64,000 bases of DNA from assembly GCF_000285515.1 (NCBI RefSeq), contig NZ_HE610961.1, forward strand, positions 111,863 to 175,862, in the 5' to 3' direction. Each line of letters begins with the position of its first letter. The stretch's first letter is position 1. The DNA comes from Paenibacillus senegalensis JC66 (GTDB lineage Bacteria > Bacillota > Bacilli > Paenibacillales > NBRC-103111). The translations under genes and the position numbers were made by a program. The notes beneath the pieces are model-generated. The model worked only from the letters and a program-made list of their open reading frames with translations, had not been told where the DNA came from and searched no databases. This document shows, piece by piece, positions 8,786-17,752 of this stretch.

Positions 8786-9002
8786 CAGAGTGAACTTCAT
8801 AGCCCCCATGTTAGTAACATTATTAAAAACACTGCCGATTGTTTCCAGCCATTTTTTATTATTATACCTAAAATTTTATATTTGTCATGTCGAAATTTGT
8901 AAGATTAAAAAATCTTTAGGTTTTTTGCGTGATAAATGCCTGTTTAAAAGTGTCATAGTCTATATGAGCTAATTACATCTTGAGAAAATGGAGCGGTGAT
9001 CA

Positions 9003-9209
9003 ATGAAAAAACGGTATTCGCTGCAAAAGCTAAGCGGAATTGACCCATTAACAGGCCAGGAAATTTGGCACTTTGTTCTAGAAAGCGACCAGAAGGAAGC
9101 CATCATGAATTTTTTAGGACATAATTACCGCATTATCGACACCAAGACAATGAAAGAAGTGGCTCGATCCAGCGACTGTGATCTCAATCCAGGCAAATCC
9201 GCAATGTAA
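9003..9209 (+). CDS. hypothetical protein
   Basis: 68 residues, ATG 9003 behind GGAGCGGTGATCA. No recognisable domain. The sequence reads like a real small protein (GQEIWHFVLESDQKEAIMNFL), perhaps a domain packing one helix on a short sheet. It is isolated between noncoding stretches; about 230 bases with nothing evident follow. Confidence 0.55.
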   Translation: MKKRYSLQKLSGIDPLTGQEIWHFVLESDQKEAIMNFLGHNYRIIDTKTMKEVARSSDCDLNPGKSAM

Positions 9210-9439
9210 GAGAAATAAACAGAAGGAAGCCAGTCCTGCCGCTGAGATGATATTCGCTGCACCCAGTTTTATAATCATGAATTGAAGCCCGTACCTGTAC
9301 CCATACCCGGTTATCCGTACGTTAGAGCTTATTACCGGCGGGTCGAACAACTTACGATGATATTGATGCTATTCGTCACGTGCCGGGCTTCAATTTCTTG
9401 AATGCTCCTTTATGCACCATTCGTCAATGCACTCCCTGT

Positions 9440-11872
9440 CTATTCTTTAGCCCATTTCATCGGCCGGGGATTGCCCATCAGACCGCTCTCCTCGAATTGC
9501 TTCGCTGTCATCGGCTTTCCGAACAAGAAGCCTTGAACTTCATCGCATCCACTATTCTCCAGCATCTCCAATTGATCCTTGGATTCCACACCTTCGGCAA
9601 CTACCTTCCACTGCCTATAGTGGGCGGTGGCGATCAGCTGATGCACTTGTTCCCGATACTGGGCATCTTCCTCCATTCTGTAGACAATGGATTGACCTAA
9701 TTTAATTCGCTTAATGAGAATCGGATTTAAGTAGGCCAGCGGCGAATTCCCTTCAGGCAGATTTTCCAGTTTCAGCTGAAATCCCGCTTCTTTGATCTTC
9801 CTTAGCTTTGGCAGCAGCAGTCCCTGCTCTTCGCGGACCACCTGTTCCTTCATTTCCAGTTCGACATCGCTAGGCCGCATTCCTGTTTCACAAAGAACTT
9901 CTTGTACCAATTCAGGAAGATAATCGTCATGGAGATGAGCGGTAGACAGGTTTATTCCCAATCTCAGGCCCCGGTACCCTCTTTCCCTCCAGGCTCGGCA
10001 CTGCAGACAGGCAGTACGCAGCACCCAGTAGCCAAGAGGCAGGAACAGCTCGTTCTCCTCGGCAATGGCCATGAACTCATTCGGAGAAATGATGCCAAGC
10101 TCCGGATGCCGCCAGCGCAGCAATACTTCGAGACCCGTCAAATTTCTGCCCGCCAGGGATATTTGCGGCTGATAGAACAGATCGAACTGGCGGTAATCCG
10201 CATCGGCCAACAGCCTTAGCAAATCCTCTTTGAGCAGATTTTGCCGCAAGTTGGGCTGATTCATGTCCATGGAATAGAAAGTATAGTGATTCTTTCCCCT
10301 CTCCTTGGAGTGATACATGGCCGTATCCGCATTTTTAATCAAGCGCTCCACATCTTTGCCATCTTCCGGATAAACGCTTATCCCAATGCTTGTGGAAATA
10401 TATAGCTCCACCCCGTTCAATTGAAACGGTTTATCGAAGGCTTCCAGGATGGAAAGAGCGACTTTTTTCACTTCCTGACGGCTCTTATTCTCCAGCAAAA
10501 TACTGAATTCATCTCCGCCTCTCCGGGCAACTGTGTCCGAGGGCTGCAGACAGCCAAGCAATCGGTCTGCCACCAGCTTAAGCAGCGTATCCCCCGTCAT
10601 GTGACTGTAGGAATCATTAATGAGCTTAAAGCTGTCAAGGTCCAGAAAGAGAACTGCCAAGCGTCCGGGCTTTGCAGATTGAAGTGCTTCAGCCAAGCGA
10701 TCCTGGAAAAGCAGCCGATTAGGCAAGCCCGTTAAAGAATCGTGGTAGGCCAAATTCGAGATTTGTTCGTGGAACCTTTTATAGTCGGTAATATCTGAAG
10801 CAATGCACAACAATTGCCGCCCTTTGGCTGTGACAATCGGAATCTTCGAAACTTTCAGCCATTTGCTGCTGCCCTGGATATCCACGAACAATTCTTCTTG
10901 CTCATACTCATTCTCCTGAAGGTTAAGCCATGCATCCGGGTCTTCTGTCACCAAAGAAGTGTTGACTTCCAAGAGATCATCGCGAAGCTCCTTTTCAAGA
11001 CGGCCGATCATTTCTTCCGGAGTTTTCCCAAACAGCTGCGCCGCCGCCGTGTTCACTAACGTAAAGCGGCCTTTCTCATCCTTTGTAAAGATAAGATTAG
11101 GATCCATGTCGATCAGCTTGCGCAGGAAGTTTTTTTGGCTGAGTAGTTCCGCGTTTATATCACGTATCATTCGTGTATGCATTCGGATAAAGGCGATAAA
11201 TATCGTAACGGCAAAGATAACAACAGACAGACCGCTAAATTGTAAGCCGTACTTGCCGGAAAAATTAAACATTCCGATTCCGCAAGCAAGCGACGACGCT
11301 ATACAAAATACAATCAGGAAGGAACGGATATGCGGATTGACCACCTTACGGCTGATATCGAGGCCAATCGCCAACGTGGCAAAAAAAAGCAGCATAACGA
11401 CATAAAACAATTCATGCCAAGAGCCGGTTGTAGGATAGAAATAGTTGACATGATTGGCATGCTCCACCCAGTGTAAGTCCTTAATACCATGCGGTGTCCA
11501 GCCGAGCAAATATACGAGGATGCCGAAGCCGTAGAAAGCCACTAATGTCGGCCGGCTGAAAATGTACCGATACGCCGCGCCGCTCTTTTGCTTAGGACCT
11601 TCCCAATCGTGATAAAGAACATAGATGATATAAAAGGCCGCTGGCCCTAATAAAACGGACCCAAAGCGAAAAGCCCGGAATAGCCCTTCAATGAGCTCCG
11701 GCGGCAAAAGGTCATAGCTGTAGAGAAACGCGACATCCAATTGCCAAAACCCCATAAATAGCAAAGAAACAAAAAAACTTTTTGCTAAACGGGTCTGGCC
11801 AAAGGTAATCACCATGGCCACTCCAAGTATCACCGGAACTACAGCAAAAGCGACCATTAAGTAAAACAACAT
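9440..11872 (-). CDS. membrane sensor with PAS, GGDEF and degenerate EAL domains
   Basis: About 810 residues from ATG 11872; an upstream in-frame start at 11935 would overlap the preceding gene. Order: 7TM histidine-kinase-type membrane sensor (about 1-225), PAS (about 240-350, DPNLIFTKDEKGRF), GGDEF (about 370-530, intact RGGDEF near 450, so cyclic-di-GMP synthesis is possible) and EAL (about 545-800). The EAL domain is eroded: EVL replaces EAL near 580, ELEMKE replaces the usual E-x-T/N-E, and ENLPEG replaces the metal-binding DDFGTG near 702. It is therefore probably not a phosphodiesterase but could bind c-di-GMP. It starts four bases after the ketoacyl synthase gene and is likely co-transcribed with it. 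Confidence 0.85.
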   Translation of the reverse strand: MLFYLMVAFAVVPVILGVAMVITFGQTRLAKSFFVSLLFMGFWQLDVAFLYSYDLLPPELIEGLFRAFRFGSVLLGPAAFYIIYVLYHDWEGPKQKSGAAYRYIFSRPTLVAFYGFGILVYLLGWTPHGIKDLHWVEHANHVNYFYPTTGSWHELFYVVMLLFFATLAIGLDISRKVVNPHIRSFLIVFCIASSLACGIGMFNFSGKYGLQFSGLSVVIFAVTIFIAFIRMHTRMIRDINAELLSQKNFLRKLIDMDPNLIFTKDEKGRFTLVNTAAAQLFGKTPEEMIGRLEKELRDDLLEVNTSLVTEDPDAWLNLQENEYEQEELFVDIQGSSKWLKVSKIPIVTAKGRQLLCIASDITDYKRFHEQISNLAYHDSLTGLPNRLLFQDRLAEALQSAKPGRLAVLFLDLDSFKLINDSYSHMTGDTLLKLVADRLLGCLQPSDTVARRGGDEFSILLENKSRQEVKKVALSILEAFDKPFQLNGVELYISTSIGISVYPEDGKDVERLIKNADTAMYHSKERGKNHYTFYSMDMNQPNLRQNLLKEDLLRLLADADYRQFDLFYQPQISLAGRNLTGLEVLLRWRHPELGIISPNEFMAIAEENELFLPLGYWVLRTACLQCRAWRERGYRGLRLGINLSTAHLHDDYLPELVQEVLCETGMRPSDVELEMKEQVVREEQGLLLPKLRKIKEAGFQLKLENLPEGNSPLAYLNPILIKRIKLGQSIVYRMEEDAQYREQVHQLIATAHYRQWKVVAEGVESKDQLEMLENSGCDEVQGFLFGKPMTAKQFEESGLMGNPRPMKWAKE

Positions 11873-11876
11873 CGGT

Positions 11877-13067
11877 TTACCCCGCTTCTCTGTATTTGGA
11901 CAGTAACAGACAAGTATTATTCCCACCATAGCCATGGGTCGAAACAGCTACATGCTCCACTGCTTCATAACGTGTCTTCATGACGATGGGCAAATCATCA
12001 AAACCTTTGGCATCCGTCTTTATAGTAGCTGGAATAAAGCTGTATTCCATTGAAAGCAGGGAGGAAATGACTTGCAGATTCCCTATCGAGGCAAATGAAT
12101 GTCCAATATTGCCCTTAATCGATGTGATCGGTATGGATGAACCGAATAAATGGCGGTGAGTGATTGCTTCAACCCGGTCGTTAATCTTCATTCCTAACGC
12201 CTGGCTGTTCACATAAGTTGGGGAAACGGATCCTACTGCCCTTTGCATAGCCTCTGTCATGTTGCGGCCCGTAGCGTCGGATTCGAAAATCGACAGCCCG
12301 TCATTATTAGAATGTATTCCGGCTAAGATCCCGTAAATAGCAGCCCCTCTCCGCAAAGCATGGCTTTCAAGCTCCATTACGACGATTCCTGATGCCTCGG
12401 ACATAACAAAGCCGTCGCTCTCGCTGGAAAAAGGCATTCCTGCCCTTTCAACCTGTGATGATCTGGACATCGCCCCTAGACGCATAAAGCTGTAAATGCT
12501 TCCTAGCGTGATCGGCGCATCCGAACCGCCAGCTACACAAATATCGGCTTGTCCGCTTTCGAGCATCATTTTGGCCATCAGCATCGCATCAACTCCTGCT
12601 GTACAGCCAGTGGACAAAGTGAAAGCTTGGCCCTTGAGCCCCATATGCTGCGCTACCGCTACCGATAAACTATGCGGATTGCCGGAGCCTGCCATGGCAA
12701 TTGGAAACCGCCTATACTGCTTGCTGGCTGTGAGATGTGCATAAGCTTCCATCTCAATTAACCCACCGACAGACGTTCCCATAATGACCGTAGTCTGAAA
12801 CTTGTCAGCACCATGGATTCCCGCCATTTGCGCCGCTTCTTCAGAAGCAGCTATAGCCAGATGCGCCACTCTCGGGTAATGGCGATACCGCCTATCTGAT
12901 ATCGGCTCATCATGGATCCGCCCGCAAATAATATCTATCCCATTAGGCCCCATTCCAGGCATTACTTCTTGAGCGCACAATCCCCGCTCCAAAGCCCGCT
13001 TGTACTGCTGTTTGTTTCTAATTCCCGGCGCAATTAATCCATACCCTGTTATGACCACTCGATCCAA
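11877..13067 (-). CDS. beta-ketoacyl-ACP synthase (FabF-like), one catalytic His replaced
   Basis: 396 residues from TTG 13067, chosen because GGAGG lies nine bases upstream; the longer frame to 13136 has no such site. It is a thiolase-fold condensing enzyme: RVVITGYGLIAPG at the N-terminus, nucleophile Cys155 in LSTGCTAGVDAM, SIKGNIGHSFAS with the second catalytic His, and GYGGNNTCLLL at the C-terminus. The first His motif NAHGT of FabF is replaced by VNSQALGM, so the usual Cys-His-His triad is incomplete. Such changes occur in chain-length-factor-like or specialised condensing enzymes. It is paired with the GGDEF protein gene, which is unusual; no ACP or other lipid gene is nearby. Confidence 0.8.
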   Translation of the reverse strand: MDRVVITGYGLIAPGIRNKQQYKRALERGLCAQEVMPGMGPNGIDIICGRIHDEPISDRRYRHYPRVAHLAIAASEEAAQMAGIHGADKFQTTVIMGTSVGGLIEMEAYAHLTASKQYRRFPIAMAGSGNPHSLSVAVAQHMGLKGQAFTLSTGCTAGVDAMLMAKMMLESGQADICVAGGSDAPITLGSIYSFMRLGAMSRSSQVERAGMPFSSESDGFVMSEASGIVVMELESHALRRGAAIYGILAGIHSNNDGLSIFESDATGRNMTEAMQRAVGSVSPTYVNSQALGMKINDRVEAITHRHLFGSSIPITSIKGNIGHSFASIGNLQVISSLLSMEYSFIPATIKTDAKGFDDLPIVMKTRYEAVEHVAVSTHGYGGNNTCLLLSKYREAG

Positions 13068-13164
13068 TACTGTTTTCCTCCACGCCTTCAATATTATTGA
13101 TAAGACGTCAGAAAATGATTCTTTCTGACATAACATTCTACGCTTTATATAAAAATTCCTCTTT

Positions 13165-13377
13165 TTATCCTACAGGATATTTTGAAATTGCTGGTTCCAT
13201 ACGAAATTGATAATATTGCCGTGAAAAATAGTGATCTGCTATTTTGACCATCTTGGAGTTGACCCACTCCACCTGTCCTCCACTGCTGATCTTTTTCGTT
13301 CCCTGCCATATAGATACGTTACTCTTTAATGCGATTGCCAGTACAAAGTCAGCGTCATTTTCCATTAAAAGGTCCAT
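13165..13377 (-). CDS. hypothetical protein
   Basis: 70 residues, ATG 13377 behind AAGGGGACATC. No known motif. It begins with acidic MDLLMENDAD and has the SIWQGTKKISSGGQVEWVNSKMVKIADHYFSR stretch (given here as a description of a short beta-rich core). It precedes the ketoacyl synthase gene on the same strand by about 100 bases. Confidence 0.45.
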   Translation of the reverse strand: MDLLMENDADFVLAIALKSNVSIWQGTKKISSGGQVEWVNSKMVKIADHYFSRQYYQFRMEPAISKYPVG

Positions 13378-13416
13378 ATTCCGATGTCCCCTTCCCCATT
13401 AATAGTAAGGTCAACC

Positions 13417-13690
13417 CTTAGACAAGCCAGGATAGTCAGTCTTAGTTCAACTTGGTTTCTTGCTGCTATTCTAAGCTCTTGTGTTGCTCAACTCTTCTTA
13501 GTTCTCCTTAGCTTAAGCCATCTGAGCCATTCTTAGGCTCTTGTTAGCCCTTCTTGGCTTAGCCTTCTGAGCCACTCTGAGCTCCTCCGAGCTCGTAGAG
13601 ACTTGTTTAGCTCTTTTAAGCTGGACTTAGCTCAGCTGTACTTAGCACAACATTACTTAGCTTAAGCCTACCGAGCCTTCCTGCTTGTCT
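13417..13690. repeat. degenerate CTTAG/GAGC-rich repeat region
   Basis: The motif CTTAG occurs about nine times in 270 bases, interleaved with TGAGC, TTAGCTC and AGCTC. No reading frame is preserved. It looks like a decayed short tandem repeat array. It lies in the 13378-14142 spacer, which also holds an RNA element and a terminator. Confidence 0.55.
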
Positions 13691-13750
13691 GCCGCCCATG
13701 CTTTAAGTTCACACCAATCCTGCACCGCTTTGAAGAGGTAAATTAACAAG

Positions 13751-13822
13751 TAAAACCACCTTTCGGTGTAAGAAAGATGGTCGGTTGCACTACTAGCTCC
13801 ACCTGACCCAAGTGCCCACATA
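13751..13822 (-). ncRNA. structured small RNA with intrinsic terminator, copy 2
   Basis: Minus strand: TGGGCACTTGG block (13818-13808), six variable bases, the 26-base block shared with copy 1 (13801-13776), then a hairpin with ten-base arms (13781-13772 and 13764-13755) followed by TTTT. The terminator stem sequence differs from copy 1 while pairing is kept. Neighbouring plus-strand sequence has no clear toxin frame. RNA class unidentified. Confidence 0.55.
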
Positions 13823-14021
13823 AAGGACAGGCTTCAACGCTCCCTATTTATATGCCCGAGATTAGCCTGAGCTTGTAGTCAGATTCTCGCAAGCGTTACC
13901 AAGCGGGGGCACCCCTTACCCTAGATGTAACATAATTCCATATAGAGCTTCTATAAAAGCCATTACCATTATATAACTTTTTTTGTAGATTAGCATAGTA
14001 AATATGTGTAAAAAAATAAAA

Positions 14022-14066
14022 AGACCCCCTAAAAATTACGAAGCTTGACGAAGGGGTCTAATTTTT
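14022..14066. terminator. bidirectional terminator
   Basis: AGACCCC (14022-14028) pairs with GGGGTCT (14053-14059). T-runs lie on both sides; it can end the minus-strand SLH gene at 14143. Confidence 0.8.
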
Positions 14067-14142
14067 TGTTACAATTATGGGTAATTCTGTATTTTTTTCT
14101 TTTTTTTATCAACACCTAGTGAGCTATGCCAGGTATGTCTAT

Positions 14143-15489
14143 TTAGCCTTCCATAAACCCGACCTGCTGTAAAAATCTTTGTAGCATAACAGCGGCCTGA
14201 GCACGGGTGGCCGTATCTCCCGGACGGAAGCTTCCATCCTCCATACCCGTAATGATGCCAGCAGCAGCGGCCTGCGATACAGCTTCTCTCGCCCAGCCCT
14301 GTATTGCTTTATGGTCAGAGAATCGTTCGAGTCCGGCTCCAGCCGCCTTATCATTTACGACTCCCAAATAGTCCATGGCGCGAATGATCATAGCAGCCAT
14401 TTGCTCCCTTGTAATAGTCGAGTTCGGACGGAATTCGCCATTCTCGAAGCCTTCCACTAAACCGCTGGCATTTGCTGCTTTAACGGCATCATGATACCAA
14501 TCAGCTGAATTCACATCCCGATATGCAGGTGAAGCCGCTTGATCCGGGGAAGCACCTACAGCCCGGACAAGCAATGCCGCAAATTCCGCACGGCTGATTG
14601 CACGGTCGGGGGAGAAATGCCGTTCTCCCGTGCCTCGTATAAGCAGACGGGAAGCCAGCTGCTCAATCTCTTCTTTGGCCCAATGGCTGGCCGTATCCGC
14701 AAAGGATTTGGCATACCTGCCGATAAATATTGGACTGTTAATATTGCTTTTTACAATAGCCTGAACTGTACCGCCTTCACGATCGATAAGCGCAGGAACA
14801 AACTGCAGCTCATGGGTGGACCAATCATATCTAACGGCGGTTAAAGGCTGATTCGCAGCCGTTGGAGACAGCTGGAATGTGCGCTCCGCAAATTGATTTC
14901 CGTAAGTATCTAACACCAGCTCTTGTTCGCCCGACTGCACGGAGACGGTAAAGTATACAGGCAGACTGAACAAGCTCATTCCTAAAGACCGGGCCAATCT
15001 TTCCATAGGGTATTGATGCTCCCCGGCCGCATAATGAATTTCGATTAGCACACGAAGCCCGTCTGCAGGGGCTGACAGCAGCCGCGAAGCTACATCTAGT
15101 TGAATCCAATCCAGCGGCTGATGATATATGACATCCCGGAAGGATAAATCCACCGTTAGCCCTGGAAGCTCACGCTGCAGGAGGGCTACTTGCTCAGAAG
15201 TCAGATGCAGCACCGCCGAATCTGCCGTGGGGCTGGCAGAAGCTTTTATCAGCATTCGAGGACTGGTCTTACCCTTGAGCTGCTCGATAATCGGTGACAG
15301 CGCCTCCTGGCGAAGTGATAAATTAGTAACCTCATAGCCTTCGTCGGCTTCCTCAACCGCCTGGACCAAAGCATCATCCACTAATTCAATTGTTCCATCA
15401 GGAGCCTGGGCATGAAGCGGAACATATATAAATGGCAGCAGCAGGACCACGATCATGGCTGCCGCAAGCTTGCGTAGATTAAGCAGCAC
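14143..15489 (-). CDS. secreted SLH-domain protein of unknown function
   Basis: 448 residues, GTG start 15489 behind AGGGAG. A signal peptide (1-28, ending near PLHAQA) is followed by an unfamiliar region (30-260) with beta-strand character (VQSGEQELVLDTYGNQF). Three SLH modules follow (about 265-445; motifs ISRAEFAALLVRAVG, ITREQMAAMIIRAMD, ATRAQAAVMLQRF). SLH domains hold proteins on pyruvylated cell-wall polymer. The layout (propeptide-like middle plus C-terminal SLH triplet) is common in Paenibacillus surface proteins. The role of the middle part is unknown. Confidence 0.8.
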   Translation of the reverse strand: MLLNLRKLAAAMIVVLLLPFIYVPLHAQAPDGTIELVDDALVQAVEEADEGYEVTNLSLRQEALSPIIEQLKGKTSPRMLIKASASPTADSAVLHLTSEQVALLQRELPGLTVDLSFRDVIYHQPLDWIQLDVASRLLSAPADGLRVLIEIHYAAGEHQYPMERLARSLGMSLFSLPVYFTVSVQSGEQELVLDTYGNQFAERTFQLSPTAANQPLTAVRYDWSTHELQFVPALIDREGGTVQAIVKSNINSPIFIGRYAKSFADTASHWAKEEIEQLASRLLIRGTGERHFSPDRAISRAEFAALLVRAVGASPDQAASPAYRDVNSADWYHDAVKAANASGLVEGFENGEFRPNSTITREQMAAMIIRAMDYLGVVNDKAAGAGLERFSDHKAIQGWAREAVSQAAAAGIITGMEDGSFRPGDTATRAQAAVMLQRFLQQVGFMEG

Positions 15490-15522
15490 TATTGCACACT
15501 CCCTATTAATCAGATTTATTCG

Positions 15523-15660
15523 GCTTTCACACTAGCTCCCAACATGAAAATTAATCAGCTTCCACGAGCCTCGAACATGAAAACTATTGCAGCTTACACA
15601 CTGGCCCGAACATGAAACCTTAAGCAGCCTTACTCACTGGACCCGAACCTGAAAGGTAAA
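15523..15660. repeat. imperfect tandem repeat, four copies of about 35 bases
   Basis: Units starting GCTTNCACACT and containing CGAACATGAAA occur at 15523, 15558, 15592 and 15627. They lie in the divergent spacer between the SLH gene and the DUF4127 gene and are noncoding. Confidence 0.75.
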
Positions 15661-15895
15661 GTGCCGCTAAAATAATCTATCCGTGTTCTGGTCTGCCGGA
15701 TGCTTGCCTGTCAATAACCTCATTAACTGTATACGCAGCGAAGTTTCAATCGTTTTGCTAATCGTGCTGTTAATCGTTCTGCCATTTGTGAAAAATTACT
15801 CCTTTTTATTTGGTGAAAAAAAGAGATTTATTCCTAAACTTCGTGCTATAATCAGGCAAGAGTTGTTGTTTCGTTAATTTAAGGAGGGACTTTGT

Positions 15896-17464
15896 TTGAA
15901 ACCGATCGTATTGCTGCCGCTCGACGAACGACCTTGTAACGTAAACTATGTGGAGCAGTTGGCTCAGCTTGGACAGCTGCCTTTATCCGTACCTCCCCGC
16001 TCCGCCATGGGCAATAAAAAACAGCCTGGAGATGTCACTCGGTTGGCCGAATGGCTTGAACAGGAAGCGAAAAATGCATCCAGCCTGATCCTCTCCATTG
16101 ACATGCTTATTTACGGGGGGATTGTACCTTCCCGTCTTCATCATCTTAGTAAAGAAGAATGTGCACAGAGGTTAGCTCTGTTGAGAAAAATAAAGCAAGA
16201 GCGTCCGGACCTGACGATTTATGCGTTCAATTTAATTATGCGGACCCCGCAATACAGCAGCAGTGACGAGGAGCCTGACTACTATGCGGAATATGGCCGC
16301 TCGATCTTCCGCTATTCCTGGTTGCTTGACAAGCAAGAGCAGGAGCCATTGAATGCAGAAGAACTGGCCGAATGGGAAGATGTCCTTCGAATTATACCGG
16401 AGGATGTGCTGAGCGAGCATTTGCAACGGCGGTCTATCAATGCTTATGTCAATGAACTCACTATCCAGCTGGCGCATGAAGGCATCATCGACTTTCTCAT
16501 CATTCCTCTGGATGATAATTCAGAATATGGTTTTTCTCCGATGGAACAGAGAAAGCTGCTCTTCTTGACGGAGGAGCTCGGTGTTATGGACCGGGTTCAT
16601 CTGTATCCCGGAGCCGACGAAATTGGCTGCACGCTGTTGGCGCGCGTATTCTGCCAGCTTCACAATTATGTGCCGGAGGTTTATGTCCGTTATTCATCTA
16701 CCCGCGGACCGCAGACCATTCCGAACTATGAAGACCGCAGCCTGAACGAAAGCATTAAATCCCATTTGACCGCTGCTGGGGCTTATGCGGCAGATGCATC
16801 AGCTGATTGCGATTTCGTACTGATGGTCCATTCCCCGCCTGGAGGCCAGATGGCGGAATCAGTGCATACCTTCCGAGAGCGCAATCGCCTGTATCATTCC
16901 GAGGTCCATTACAACGAATTCGTTCAAGCAATCGCGCGTTATATTCGCAAAGGGTATCCGGTAGCCGTAGCGGATGTGGCGAATTCCAACGGAAGCGACC
17001 ACACCTTCATGAAGCTGTTGGCTAAATCCGGACTGCTCCCTTCGCTGGCCGCTTACGCAGCCTGGAATACATCGGGGAATACACTGGGGACCGTGATCGC
17101 CCATGGCATCATTGAATCGTATTTCCGCAAAGCGGAAGGCTCGGTCAAGGATCACGAGCGATTCAAGAAAAGCCGTGAATTCTATGTTTCTCGGTTAATC
17201 GAGGACTGGGGATACCAAACGCTCGTCCGCAAAGACATCAAGGATCACCACCTGGAAGCGCTTGGCGGCAACTATTTTGATGTCGCCGGGCCTTATGAAG
17301 AGGTTACTGCGCTGGTGCGGCAAAAGCTAATCGAATTCACCCGCACCTATCTGGACACGCTCCGGCCTGATACTATTCAGCTGGATGAAGTGTATATGCC
17401 GTGGAAAAGAATGTTCGAGGTCGGAATAAAGGTAAGCTTGCGGGACCAGCATTTCGAGTCCTAA
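15896..17464 (+). CDS. DUF4127 family protein
   Basis: 522 residues, TTG start 15896 with AAGGAGGG seven bases upstream. Start motif VLLPLDERPCNVNY, then LILSIDMLIYGGIVPSRLHH, FLIIPLDDNSEYG, and AWNTSGNTLGTVIAHG are the typical blocks of DUF4127. The family is cytoplasmic, about 500 residues and of unproven activity; the conserved Asp/Glu/Asn blocks suggest a metal-dependent or phospho-transfer enzyme, which is inference. It stands alone with its own terminator. Confidence 0.8.
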   Translation: MKPIVLLPLDERPCNVNYVEQLAQLGQLPLSVPPRSAMGNKKQPGDVTRLAEWLEQEAKNASSLILSIDMLIYGGIVPSRLHHLSKEECAQRLALLRKIKQERPDLTIYAFNLIMRTPQYSSSDEEPDYYAEYGRSIFRYSWLLDKQEQEPLNAEELAEWEDVLRIIPEDVLSEHLQRRSINAYVNELTIQLAHEGIIDFLIIPLDDNSEYGFSPMEQRKLLFLTEELGVMDRVHLYPGADEIGCTLLARVFCQLHNYVPEVYVRYSSTRGPQTIPNYEDRSLNESIKSHLTAAGAYAADASADCDFVLMVHSPPGGQMAESVHTFRERNRLYHSEVHYNEFVQAIARYIRKGYPVAVADVANSNGSDHTFMKLLAKSGLLPSLAAYAAWNTSGNTLGTVIAHGIIESYFRKAEGSVKDHERFKKSREFYVSRLIEDWGYQTLVRKDIKDHHLEALGGNYFDVAGPYEEVTALVRQKLIEFTRTYLDTLRPDTIQLDEVYMPWKRMFEVGIKVSLRDQHFES

Positions 17465-17481
17465 AGCATTCAAGTCGCGCA

Positions 17482-17530
17482 CAACGAAAAACGGTCGTTT
17501 AGGATTCACTCCTGAACAACCGTTTTTGTT
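17482..17530 (+). terminator. intrinsic terminator
   Basis: AAAAACGGT...AGG pairs with CCT...AACCGTTTTTGTT around a short loop, directly after the DUF4127 gene. Confidence 0.85.
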
Positions 17531-17657
17531 GTTTCTCCCGCTGCCAGTCAGTCCCTAATTAATTTTAGGATCTACGGACAGCTCTATTGTCCACAATTTT
17601 TGCTAAAAACCAGCGTTGTGCAGCGAATCGCGAGATCGCTTTCAGCCTGCTTCGAAT

Positions 17658-17690
17658 GCTAACGCTCGCTATTGTCCTTATTTGGGCAAA
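17658..17690 (+). repeat. fragment of the dispersed repeat element
   Basis: GCTAACGCTCGC followed by TTGTCCTTATTTG matches the terminal part of the elements at 7356 and 34481; the rest is absent. Confidence 0.75.
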
Positions 17691-17752
17691 CGACGACCTC
17701 GCGCTCCACACGCCTCGCAGCCATCGCGCCTAGTTATCCGGCTAGTCCCAGC

